64,000 nt of DNA from NCBI GenBank assembly GCA_032433765.1, contig JAVIAB010000025.1, positions 33,534,782 through 33,598,781 of the forward strand, written 5' to 3'. The stretch is from Megaustenia siamemsis (lineage: Eukaryota > Mollusca > Gastropoda > Stylommatophora > Ariophantidae). The notes below the pieces were generated by a model. That model was not told the DNA's origin. It saw nothing but the letters and a program-made list of their open reading frames with translations, and searched no databases. The translations under genes were made by a program, and so were the position numbers. Shown here piece by piece: positions 42,609 through 53,339 of this stretch. Numbering within the stretch: the stretch's first letter is position 1; each line of letters starts with the position of its first letter.

Positions 42609-43860
42609 AAAGGAAAGACAGTAACGTGAAGTAAATGAAAGACAGTAACGTGAAGTAAAGGAAAGACAGTAACTTGAAGTAAAGGAAAGACAGTAACGTG
42701 AAGTAAAGGAAAAACGGTAACTTGAAGTAAAGGAAAGACAGTAACGTGTAGTAAAGGAAAACAGTAACATGAAGTAAAGGAAAGACAGTAACGTGAAGTT
42801 AAGGCAGCTAAGTAAAGTAAATTAACTTGAATTAAAGTAAAGGAAAGTCAGTAAAGAAAGTACAGAAGGGTAAAGTAACGTGAAATAAAGGAGAAACAGT
42901 AACGTGAAAAAGACAGTAAAGCAAAGTAAAATAACGTGAAGTAAAGTAAAATAACGTGAAGTAAAGTAAAGTAAAAGTTAAGTAACGTGAAGTAAAGGAA
43001 AGACAGTAACGTAAAGTAAATTAAAGAAAGCAGAGTGAAGTAAAGTGAAGTAAAATAACTTGAAGTAAAGTAAAGTAACATGAAGTAAAGTAAAGTAACG
43101 TGTAGTAAAGTAAAGTGAAATAAAGTAAGGTAAAGTAAAGTAAAATAACTTGAAATAAAGTAAAGTAACGGAAAGTAAAGTTAAGTAAATTAACGTATAG
43201 TAAAGTAAAGTGAAATAAAGTAAAGTAAAATAACTTGAAGTAAAGTAAAGTAACGTGAAATAATGTAATGTAAAATAACATGAAGTAAAGTCAAGTAACG
43301 TTAAGTAAAGTAAAGTAAAATAACGTGTACTAAAGTAAAGTGAAATAAAGTAAAGTAAAGTAACTCGAAGTAAAATGAAATAAAGTGAAGTAAAGTAAAA
43401 TAAAATAGCTTTAAGTAAAGTAACATGAAGTAAAGTCAAGTAACGTTAAGCAAAGTAAAGTAACATGTAGTAAAGTAAAGTCAAATAAAGTAAAGTAAAC
43501 TGACGTGAAGTAATGTAAATTGAAATAAAGTAAAGTAAACTGACGTGAAGTAATGTAAATTGAAATAAAGTAAAGTAAAGTGACGCGAAGTAATGTTAAT
43601 TGAAGTAAAGTAAAGTAAAGTGACGCGAAGTAATGTAAATTGAAATAAAGTAAAGTAAAGTGACGTGAAGCAATGTAAATTGAAATAAAGTAAAGTAAAG
43701 TAACGTGAAGCAATGTAAATTGAAATAAAGTAAAGTCAGTAAAGTAACGTACAGTCAAGTACGTAACGTGAAGGTAAGTAAATAAAGTAAGTGCAGTATG
43801 TAAAGTAATATGAAGTTAAGTAAATAAAGTAAAGTAACGAAAAGTAACGTGAGCACACTT
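42609..43860. repeat. 24-bp array continued, decaying to (AAGTA)-rich repeats
   Basis: Clean 24-bp units run to about 42795, then shorter irregular units (aagtaaagtaaagtaacgtg). A more regular block of about 60 bp (gacgtgaagtaatgtaaattgaaataaag) follows at 43490-43735. Frames of TLLYFTS type are artefacts. Confidence 0.9.
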
Positions 43861-43864
43861 TTCC

Positions 43865-44075
43865 AATAATCAACAGCACATCTTTGAATCACGTGATCGA
43901 CAGATCTTCCTTACTTTTCAGAAAAATCTCCGATACAAATTTTAAGAGGTTTGGATGAACCTCAAAGATTTGTTGGTTCGGAAAATATTCATCTCACTTG
44001 GCGGTTTAAACCAGGACGTTCTTATCAGCAATCCATTGAGCCACCAAGCTCTTTCGAAATGTTTGATATTGTAGA
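43865..44075 (-). mobile_element. SINE-G candidate
   Basis: On the minus strand gagcttggtggctcaatgga then ttgctgataagaacgtcctg and ggtttaaaccgcc, a tRNA-like A box and degenerate B box. A single copy, so the SINE call is tentative. Confidence 0.45.
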
Positions 44076-44126
44076 AAAATAAAATGGGAAATTGTGACCA
44101 AAAATAAACGGTGTTTCGACTCATGA

Positions 44127-44647
44127 TACAACAGAGCTTGTCAAATCATTGGACAGCTATCACCACTATTGTCCAACAAGGAAATAACTCTAGAGGTAAA
44201 AGGGGCACTCTACAATACAATCTTCATCCCAACGTTGTGCTGCCAACGCCAGTCCTGGACCCTAAAACAATGAAAAAAATAACCCACTACCGAGATGAAA
44301 TGTGTTAGACGAATGACAGGAAACAGTCTGAGAGATAAGATCAGAAATGACGAAATGAGAAAACACGCTAGGAATAAACCCCCGTCATAGAATATATAAA
44401 GAAACAACAGATACAATGGTTTGGCCACGTGTCAAGGCAGAAAGATCAAAACACAACACACCGCGCCTTCAATAAACGTTGCGAGAACACCAGACCCAAG
44501 GGTCGACCACGAAAGAGATGGATCGACGGATTATTAGAAGCACTAGGAAACATAACAGCAGCAGAAGCGAACAGAAGAGCAAAAGACAACAAATTATATC
44601 TCCCCTCAACGCTGAAAGGCAGATGAGGAAGGAAAGAAGAAGAAGAA
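44127..44647 (+). mobile_element. L-B LINE fragment
   Basis: It starts at RACQIIGQLSPLLSNKEITL (first codon changed), then VLDPKTMKK (deleted), KCVRRMTGNSLRDKIRN, KKQQIQWFGHVSRQKDQNTT, CENTRPKGRPRKRWIDGLLE, ALGNITAAEANRRAKDNKLY and LPSTLKGR stop, with a GAAGAAGAAG tail. The final 65 codons are open and close to consensus. Confidence 0.9.
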
Positions 44648-44987
44648 TTCGTTTGCAGTGATACCGGGACCTTCGACTAACTACAACTATATGAGGGAAG
44701 AAATCGGCCTTGCGTATAGGGAATATACTGGTTTGGTTAATGATTAACCCACTGTTGCTGCGACCTGCCATGTTTGAATAATTATTAGACAATATATATA
44801 TTCGTACGCGCAAGCTGATGATCCCAGTGGTTGTGTGAGGGATTTTGTGGGCGGAGAGATGACGACATGTGTTCATTCTTTTGCTGCTGTACTTTGGGCA
44901 GGCTTGCAACATATGTTAATCTGTGACTGCGCTGTGCCACATGTTCGCGCTTATGTTTCGCCATACCTGCACTTATAATGCAGCTTC
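44648..44987. other. R1 tail fragment and unassigned stretch
   Basis: 44648-44680 (aattcgtttgcagtgatacc, gggaccttc) is the last 30 bp of R1. The rest is unassigned. Confidence 0.5.
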
Positions 44988-45103
44988 CTAGCGTTTCTAA
45001 TATTCCGTCAATCCATCTTTTTTCGTTGTCGGCACTTGAGTCTGGTGTTCTCGCAAACGTTTATCGAAGGCTCTTTGTGTTGTGTGTTTGATCACTCTGC
45101 TTT
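44988..45103 (-). mobile_element. L-B LINE short fragment
   Basis: Complement of the CENTRPKGRPRKRW to LGNI segment; no 3' tail. It lies head-to-tail with the next copy. Confidence 0.75.
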
Positions 45104-45655
45104 AACTTCTTCTTCTTTCCTTCCTCATTTGCCTTTCAGCGTCGAGGGGAGATATAATTTGCGGTCTTTTGCTCTTCTGTTCGCCTCTGCTGCTGTTATG
45201 TTTCCTAGTGCTTCTAATATTCCATCGATATTTTTCGTGGTCGACCCTTGGGTCTGGTGTTCTCACAACGTTTGCTGAAGGCTCGTTGTGTTTTGTTCTT
45301 TCTGCCTTGACACGTGGCCAAACCATTTTATCTGTTGTTTCCTTATAAATTCTATGGCGGGGGCTATTCCTAGCTTTTTTCTCAGTTCTTCATTTCTGAT
45401 CTTATCTCTCAGACTGTTTCCTGTCATTCGTCTAACACACTTCATCTCTGTAGAGGTTATTGTTCTTATTGTTCTTGCATCTAGGGTCCAGGTCTGGCAT
45501 TGGTAGCACAACGTTGGGATGAACATTGTATTGTAGAGTGCTCGTTTAACCTCCAGAGTTATTTCCTTGTTGAACAATAGTGGTGATAGCTGTCCGATTA
45601 TTTGACAAGCTTTGATGCATCTTGATTCTATTCCTGCTGGTTGCGAATTGTCGTG
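45104..45655 (-). mobile_element. L-B LINE fragment
   Basis: On the minus strand DNSQPAGIESRCIKACQIIG, QLSPLLFNKEITLEVKRALY, CYQCQTWTLDARTIR, KCVRRMTGNSLRDKIRNEEL, AIEFIRKQQIKWFGHVSRQK, a shift at about 45275, and the terminal YISPLDAERQMRKER-type segment with a GAAGAAG tail. The 5' end abuts the (CAGA)n microsatellite. Confidence 0.9.
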
Positions 45656-45705
45656 ACAGACAGACAAACAGACAGACAGAGTGGCAGGCAGGCAGGCAGG
45701 CAGGC

Positions 45706-45796
<91 letters not shown>

Positions 45797-45808
45797 GAGA
45801 GAGAGAGA
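45654..45808. repeat. (CAGA)n microsatellite
   Basis: About 30 CAGA units with a short CAGG interruption at 45683-45705, then (GA)n. Confidence 0.95.
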
Positions 45809-45969
45809 GCTGTTACAATAATCCTTGTTTTGAAGCTTGTTAGTAGAATGATGTAGGTGTGGATTCAACTATGCCACAATATTTACACATGAGGTAGCCA
45901 GTGCTCGTAGTTACTTGTTTATATCTTCTCCAATCATTGAGCAAGGTAAAATCATTCTTTCTTTTTTTT

Positions 45970-46310
45970 CTATTCCTTCCTTCCTTCCTTCCTTCCTTCC
46001 TTCCTTCCTTCCTTCCTTCCTTCCTTCCTTCCTCCTTCCTTCCTTCCTTCCTTCCTTCCTTCCTTCCTTCCTTCCTTCCTTCCTTCCTTCCTTCCTTCCT
46101 TCCTTCCTTCCTTCCTTCCTTCCTTCCTTCCTTCCTTCCTTCCTTCCTTCCTTCCTTCCTTCCTTCCTTCCTTCCTTCTTTCTCCCTCCCTACCTCCCTC
46201 CCTCTCTTCCTTCCTTCCTTGCTTCCTTTTTTTCTCTCTTTTTTCTTTCTTTCTTTTTTCTCTTCTTTCTTTTTCTCTTTCTTTCTTTCCTTCTTTCTTC
46301 CATTCATTCT
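45970..46310. repeat. (CCTT)n microsatellite at a LINE 3' tail
   Basis: About 60 CCTT units (AAGG on the minus strand), then T-rich variants to 46300. On the minus strand it directly follows the end of an L-B-like LINE, whose normal tail is GGAAGGAAAGAAG. Confidence 0.9.
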
Positions 46311-46324
46311 CCTCTGCCCACTTT

Positions 46325-46730
46325 GGTGTCGAGGGAGATAGAAAGTTATTGTTCTCACCCTTTTGGCGGCTTCACTGATTGTCTTCTGATGCTGTAGCCT
46401 TTCTTTTATATTGTCTGTCCGTCTTACTTTGTGTCTATCTCTTGCTCTTCTCCATTCTCCTCTTTTATATATACGTTGTATGGTAAGTTATCACACTGCA
46501 TTCCTTCTCCATCGGCAAATCAGTTTATTTGTTGTTTCTGTATGTAGCTTATGATTAGTTCAGCGCATACACTTTCTCTTGTCACTTCATTCTGATTCTG
46601 TCTTTTTCTGGTCACTCCAGCACTTTTCTCTGACATCTCATCTCTGTTGTTACACGCCTTCTTGTATGCTTATTCGTAATTGTCCATGTTTGACATTGGT
46701 AGAACAATGTGGTAATGAATATATTCTGTA
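46325..46730 (-). mobile_element. Diverged L-B-like LINE fragment
   Basis: In shifted minus-strand frames: a QRRDEMSEKSAG-like segment, a block similar to RNEV..RESV, SYIQKQQINWF and a KRGEWRRARDRH-like basic stretch, then ISLDTKVGRGE. The order matches the L-B tail, but identity is low. Confidence 0.55.
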
Positions 46731-46732
46731 TT

Positions 46733-46900
46733 GGGTGCCTCGGTAGCCTAGTTGGGAAAACCACCCGACTTGGTTACCGACGCTCGGACAACCCGTGTTC
46801 GATTCCCGCTGGAAGCCAGTGTGAGTTATACTCGTGGTTGGAAAAAAACCCCGCGGTCAACAAGCGTGAAAACTCGCGTGTTAAGACGCCGATTCAAGTC
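46733..46900 (+). mobile_element. SINE-E copy
   Basis: tRNA-like head gggtgcctcggtagcctagt with B box cgtgttcgattcccgctgg. The body has ccccgcggtcaacaagcg and the end is aactcgcgtgttaagacgcc gattcaagtc. The same B-box context is at 31995-32025 and the same end at 32708-32735. Confidence 0.75.
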
Positions 46901-46904
46901 TCAT

Positions 46905-47220
46905 AGTTTACTTTTACTTTACCTTTCCTTTACCATTACCTTACCTTTATTTTACTTTTACTTTACCTTTCCTTTACCATTACCTTACCTTTATTTTACT
47001 TTTACTTTACCTTTCCTTTACCATTACCTTACCTTTATTTTATTTTACTTTACCTTTCCTTTACCATTACCATTACCTTTTTATTTTACTTTTACTTTAC
47101 CTTTTTCTTTACCATTACCTTACCTTTATTTTACTTTTACTTTATCTTTTTCTTTACCATTACCTTACCTTTATTTTACTTTTACTTTACCTTTACTTTA
47201 CCTTTAGTTTACCTTTACTC
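46905..47220. repeat. ~47-bp array of TTTACC/TTACCTT units, about 6 copies
   Basis: The unit is ttttacttttactttacctt then tcctttaccattaccttacc and tttat, with length variants. Confidence 0.85.
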
Positions 47221-47452
47221 TATATATGCTGTTTCTTGGTGGTAATAGCTATTGTTTTGTGTTGAGGTACAAGAGATAGCTTAGTACGCAAGCTACGTTC
47301 GAATCCAAATTCACTTCTGGGTGCAAAGCCAACGCGCTGCCAATGCGCCACTGAAACCCCAATTTGCGTTGGCTCAAATAAAACCCGTATACCACTAACT
47401 TCATGTGGCACCAACTACCATCGTTATTATTTTCCTCTAAAATACGGAATCA

Positions 47453-47566
47453 TCATCATGTGCCATACCGTTTGGCTTAGGCGATCATGTCCTTCCACAA
47501 TCTTCTGTCCACAGTGCATCGTACCAGTTCTGTTGTTGACTGTTTTCCATGGCATGACACCACGCT
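47453..47566 (-). mobile_element. L-D LINE 3' stub
   Basis: On the minus strand WHGKQSTTELVRCTVDRRLW, KDMIA and a catcatcatg tail. Confidence 0.8.
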
Positions 47567-47589
47567 AAATATACGGAATAATATCAAAA

Positions 47590-48420
47590 ATAAAATACAG
47601 AATATACATCAGAAATCATGCCATGCATCGCACTAGCGTCAAATGCTTTGAACAAACTGACGGAGATATGGAGATCCACATTTGTCAGTAAACGAACAAC
47701 ACTTATAGAGTTCAACTCCTGTGTGATACCTGTGCTAACATATGGACGTGAAATTTGAAAATCCGACCAGACTTTAGATAAGAAATTAAATGTCTTTTAT
47801 AACAAACGTATCTGAGGAATCACGAACATGCATTTGAGAGTATCCATTTCATAACGAACTTACAAGAGACAAATCAAAAAGGCTGAGAATCCGCCCAGAC
47901 TTTATATAAGAAATTAAATGACTTTGAAAACAAACTATTTAAAGAATCACGAACAATTTTTGTTTCGTTCGTTCGCCAGCTTTTACATGTGACGAAGTCC
48001 CTCGATACTAGGAACTGAATTTTGCGTGTTAATCCAATTTTCCCTGGCAGCCGAGTGCACAGGGGTCCCTCACGCACAGGCAGATAACTCCGACTTTGGA
48101 GGTACTCATATTTTTTTTTCCGTCGATGAGCAATTGACGTTTCAAGACGAGCCTCGCTGCTGAGACCAGGGGTGGTTGCCGCAGAGAGTGATCATAAATA
48201 AAAATCCCTACGGTGTCGCCTGGATTTGAACCAACAACCTCTCTGTCTCTAAGCCGGCGTCTTGCCTCGAGACCAACCAGTCCCCAATCAGGAATGTGTA
48301 TTGGAGAGTATACTTTTCAGATGATCTGATAGGAGACAAACAAAAGATGAATACGTGTCGAGCTTGATAAGAAGAGGAGTAAGGACATCACGAAGCAGCT
48401 GTAAAGCTGATGATAACGAC
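47590..48420 (+). mobile_element. L-J LINE fragment, split by SINE-C
   Basis: NALNKLTEIWRSTFVSKRTT, LIEFNSCVIPVLTYGREI, LDKKLNVFYNKRI and GITN: the post-catalytic RT region (A.NKL..IW, VLTYG.E.W). A roughly 130-bp internal duplication repeats the ctttataagaaattaaatg segment (47770 and 47898). After the SINE it resumes as IRNVYWRVYF-like and ends in a KAADDNDN-like segment with poly(A) at 48424. Dead. Confidence 0.65.
47954..48285 (-). mobile_element. SINE-C copy 2
   Basis: Aligns end to end with 27971-28328. B box complement ggatttgaacc at 48220. Flanks aatcacgaac (47944-47953) and aatcaggaat (48286-48295) suggest a target-site duplication within L-J. It lacks the (GA)n expansion of copy 1. 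Confidence 0.85.
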
Positions 48421-48444
48421 AATTTAAAAAAAAAAGAAGAAAAG

Positions 48445-51400
48445 AAACAAGTGGTATGGAAGAAACAAGTGTTATAGAAGAAACAAGTGGTATAGAAGAA
48501 ACAAGTGGTATGGAAGAAACAAGTGGTATAGAAGAAACAAGTATTATAGAAGAAACAAGTATTATAGAAGAAACAAGTGGTATAGAAGAAACAAGTGGTA
48601 TGGAAGAAACAAGTGTTATGGAAGAAACAAGTGGTATAGAAGAAACAAGTATTATAGAAGAAACAAGTGTTATAGAAGAAACAAGTGGTATAGAAGAAAC
48701 AAGTATTATAGAAGAAACAAGTGTTATAGAAGAAACAAGTGGTATAGAAGAAACAAGTGGTATGGAAGAAACAAGTGGTATAGAAGAAACAAGTATTATA
48801 GAAGAAACAAGTGGTATAGAAGAAACAAGTATTATAGAAGAAACAAGTGGTATAGAAGAAACAAGTGTTATGGAAGAAACAAGTATTATAGAAGAAACAA
48901 GTGGTATAGAAAAACAAGTATTATAGAAGAAACAAGTGGTATAGAAGAAACAAGTGGTATAGAAGAAACAAGTATTATAGAAGAAACAAGTGGTATAGAA
49001 GAAACAAGTATTATAGAAGAAACAAGTGGTATAGAAGAAACAAGTGGTATAGAAGAAACAAGTATTATAGAAGAACAAGTGGTATAGAAGAAACAAGTGG
49101 TATAGAAGAAACAAGTATTATAGAAGAAACAAGTGGTATAGAAGAAACAAGTGGTATAGAAGAAACAAGTATTATAGAAGAAACAAGTGTTATGGAAGAA
49201 ACAAGTATTATAGAAGAAACAAGTGATATGGAAGAAACAAGTGGTATAGAAGAAACAAGTGTTATGGAAGAAACAAGTATTATATAAGAAACAAGTGGTA
49301 TGGAAGAAACAAGTATTATAGAAGAAACAAGTGTTATGGAAGAAACAAGTATTATAGAAGAAACAAGTGGTATAGAAGAAACAAGTATTATAGAAGAAAC
49401 AAGTGTTATGGAAGAAACAAGTATTATAGAAGAAACAAGTGGTATAGAAGAAACAAGTGGTATAGAAGAAACAAGTGGTATAGAAGAAACAAGTATTATA
49501 GAAGAAACAAGTGGTATAGAAGAAACAAGTGGTATAGAAGAAACAAGTATTATAGAAGAAACAAGTGTTATGGAAGAAACAAGTGGTATAGAAGAAACAA
49601 GTGGTATAGAAGAAACAAGTGGTATAGAAGAAACAAGTGTATAGAAGAAACAAGTGGTATAGAAGAAACAAGTATTATAGAAGAAACAAGTGGTATAGAA
49701 GAAACAAGTGGTATAGAAGAAACAAGTATTATAGAAGAAACAAGTGGTATGGAAGAAACAAGTATTATAGAAGAAACAAGTGGTATAGAAGAAACAAGTG
49801 GTATAGAAGAAACAAGTATTATAGAAGAAACAAGTGGTATAGAAGAAACAAGTATTATAGAAGAAACAAGTGGTATAGAAGAAACAAGTGGTATAGAAGA
49901 AACAAGTATTATAGAAGAAACAAGTGTTATGAAGAAACAAGTATTATAGAAGAAACAAGTGATATGGAAGAAACAAGTGGTATAGAAGAAACAAGTGTTA
50001 TGGAAGAAACAAGTATTATATAAGAAACAAGTGGTATGGAAGAAACAAGTGGTATGGAAGAAACAAGTATTATAGAAGAAACAAGTGTTATGGAAGAAAC
50101 AAGTGTTATGGAAGAAACAAGTGGTATAGAAGAAACAAGTGTTATGAAGAAACAAGTGGTATAGAAGAAACAAGTGGTATGGAAGAAACAAGTATTATAG
50201 AAGAAACAAGTGGTATAGAAGAAACAAGTGGTATAGAAGAAACAAGTGGTATAGAAGAAACAAGTGGTATGGAAGAAACAAGTGGTATGGAAGAAACAAG
50301 TATTATAGAAGAACAAGTGTTATGGAAGAAACAAGTATTATAGAAGAAACAAGTGGTATAGAAGAAACAAGTGGTATGGAAGAAACAAGTATTATAGAAG
50401 AAACAAGTGTTATGGAAGAAACAAGTATTATACAAGAAACAAGTGGTATAGAAGAAACAAGTGGTATGGAAGAAACAAGTGTTATGGAAGAAACAAGTGA
50501 TATAGAAGAAACAAGTATTATAGAAGAAACAAGTATTATAGAAGAAACAAGTATTATAGAAGAAACAAGTATTATAGAAGAAACAAGTGTTATGGACGAA
50601 ACAAGTATTATAGAAGAAACAAGTGGTATAGAAGAAACAAGTGGTATAGAAGAAACAAGTGGTATGGAAGAAACAAGTGTTATAGAAGAAACAAGTGTTA
50701 TGGAAGAAACAAGTATTATAGAAGAAACAAGTGGTATAGAAGAAACAAGTGGTATAGAAGAAACAAGTGGTATGGAAGAAACAAGTATTATAGAAGAAAC
50801 AAGTGTTATGGAAGAAACAAGTATTATAGAAGAAACAAGTGGTATAGAAGAAACAAGTGGTATAGAAGAAACAAGTGTTATAGAAGAAACAAGTGGTATG
50901 GAAGAAACAAGTGGTATAGAAGAAACAAGTATTATAGAAGAAACAAGTGGTATAGAAGAAACAAGTGGTATGGAAGAAACAAGTGGTATAGAAGAAACAA
51001 GTGTTATGGAAGAAACAAGTATTATAGAAGAAACAAGTGGTATAGAAGAAACAAGTGGTATAGAAGAAACAAGTGGTATAGAAGAAACAAGTATTATAGA
51101 AGAAACAAGTGGTATAGAAGAAACAAGTGGTATGGAAGAAACAAGTGGTATAGAAGAAACAAGTGGTATAGAAGAAACAAGTGTTATAGAAGAAACAAGT
51201 GGTATGGAAGAAACAAGTGGTATAGAAGAAACAAGTATTATAGAAGAAACAAGTGGTATAGAAGAAACAAGTGGTATGGAGAAACAAGTGGTATAAAGAA
51301 ACAAGTGTTATGGAAGAAACAAGTATTATAGAAGAAACAAGTGGTATAGAAGAAACAAGTGTTATGAAGAAACAAGTATTATAGAAGAAACAAGTGGTAT

Positions 51401-52690
51401 AGAAGAAACAAGTGGTATAGAAGAAACAAGTGGTAAGGAAGAAACAAGTGGTATAGAAGAAACAAGTGGTATGGAAGAAACAAGTATTATAGAAGAAACA
51501 AGTGGTATAGAAGAAACAAGTGGTATAGAAGAAACAAGTGGTAAGGAGAAACAAGTGGTATAGAAGAAACAAGTATTATAGAAGAAACAAGTGGTATAGA
51601 AGAACAAGTGGTATAGAAGAAACAAGTATTATAGAAGAAACAAGTGGTATAGAAGAAACAAGTGGTATGGAAGAAACAAGTGGTATAGAAGAAACAAGTG
51701 TTATCGAAGAAACAAGTGGTATAGAAGAAACAGTGTTATGGAAGAAACAAGTGGTATAGAAGAAACAAGTGGTATGGAAGAAACAAGTGGTATAGAAGAA
51801 ACAAGTGGTATGGAAGAAACAAGTGGTATAGAAGAAACAAGTATTATAGAAGAAACAAGTGGTATAGAAGAAACAAGTATTATAGAAGAAACAAGTGGTA
51901 TAGAAGAAACAAGTGGTATGGAAGAAACAAGTGGTATAGAAGAAACAAGTGGTATGGAAGAAACAAGTGGTATAGAAGAAACAAGTGTTATGGAAGAAAC
52001 AAGTATTATAGAAGAAACAAGTGGTATAGAAGAAACAAGTGGTATGGAAGAAACAAGTGGTATAGAAGAAACAAGTGTTATGGAAGAAACAAGTGGTATG
52101 GAAGAAACAAGTGTTATAGAAGAAACAAGTGGTATGGAAGAAACAAGTGGTATAGAAGAAACAAGTGGTATGGAAGAAACAAGTGGTATAGAAGAAACAA
52201 GTGTTATGGAAGAAACAAGTATTATAGAAGAAACAAGTGGTATAGAAGAAACAAGTGGTATGGAAGAAACAAGTGGTATAGAAGAAACAAGTGTTATGGA
52301 AGAAACAAGTGGTATGGAAGAAACAAGTGTTATAGAAGAAACAAGTGGTATGGAAGAAACAAGTGGTATAGAAGAAACAAGTGGTATGGAAGAAACAAGT
52401 ATTATAGAAGAAACAAGTGGTATGGAAGAAACAAGTGGTATAGAAGAAACAAGTGGTATAGAAGAAACAAGTGTTATGGAAGAAACAAGTATTATAGAAG
52501 AAACAAGTGATATGGAAGAAACAAGTGTTATAGAAGAAACAAGTGGTATGGAAGAAACAAGTGTTATAGAAGAAACAAGTGGTATGGAAGAAACAAGTGA
52601 TATGGAAGAAACAAGTGGTATGGAAGAAACAAGTGGTATGGAAGAAACAAGTGGTATGGAAGAAACAAGTGATATAGAAGAAAAAAGTGA
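48445..52690. repeat. 18-bp satellite, about 235 copies, with higher-order structure
   Basis: The unit is ggtatagaagaaacaagt. Positions 1-2 and 6 vary (ggtata, ggtatg, attata, gttatg, gttata, gatatg). attatg is essentially absent. A perfect 12-unit (216-bp) repeat lies at 51969-52184 and 52185-52400. A rare attatataag variant at 49279 and 50014 marks an older ~735-bp duplication. Long frames (GIEETSGMEETS; minus-strand FFYTTCFFYNTC) exist in several frames because the period is 6 codons. Not a gene. Confidence 0.95.
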
Positions 52691-52975
52691 TATTTCCAAA
52701 GCAAGAGCCAATATCCTATGTTAGGAAGAAACATTCATTTTTTTTGGCCATGTAATGAGAAGGGAACAACTGGAATATATTGTAACAATTGGGAAAATTG
52801 AGGGACGAAGAGATAGGTTAAAGCAAAGAGAAAAGTTACCAGACAGCTTAAGAGAATGGCTTGGCAGGAGGTCAACAACATAAGTGATAAATCACTGTCG
52901 AGATCGAAATTGTGGAGAGACATGATCACCTACGCCAGCAGGCATGGTAACTGATTGTGATGGTGATATTTCTAA
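52691..52975 (+). mobile_element. L-C LINE 3' end after the 18-bp array
   Basis: It starts in the AKAKRELISN-like segment, then RKKHSFFFGHVMRREQLEYI, RDRLKQREK, RRSTT and KLWRDMITYASRHG with a degraded tail. The aggaagaaacattc word at 52721 resembles the satellite unit beside it. Confidence 0.85.
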
Positions 52976-53339
52976 AATGAGCAATCAACTAAAATGTCAT
53001 TGGCAATACGCTGTGCCAGCCCTCGCTGTGGAACTACTGTTGATATGATCTCAACATTTTTCATTTCTGATTTCCTATTTCAACATCTCCCTCTCAAATG
53101 ACATGTTCAATTTATGAAATGAGTAAATCTTCTAGACAAGTGAAGTGTCATTGATAACAAGTTGTTCAATAATAAATGACTTTTTGTGTTTAAATAATTG
53201 AAGCTAAACAGACACAGTTTGTCACTTCCCTGCGGTCCGGAGTGACTTATATCCCTTTCTGGAGAGTCTAGCTTATTATCGTCATGTAGTTATATTTCCG
53301 AAATGATAACCATAATCAAATAAATTTTATACTGGTACA
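52976..53339. other. Unassigned stretch
   Basis: Single-copy-looking AT-rich sequence. No domain. Confidence 0.4.

Noticed and set aside
47265..47400. tRNA-like SINE candidate (acgttcgaatccaaattc)
   Set aside because: A B box-like word is present but there is no convincing A box, partner copy or TSD.
48456..52724. Plus-strand EETS-repeat and minus-strand FFYTTC frames, up to 476 codons
   Set aside because: By-products of an 18-bp satellite. Frames exist on both strands and break at random unit indels.
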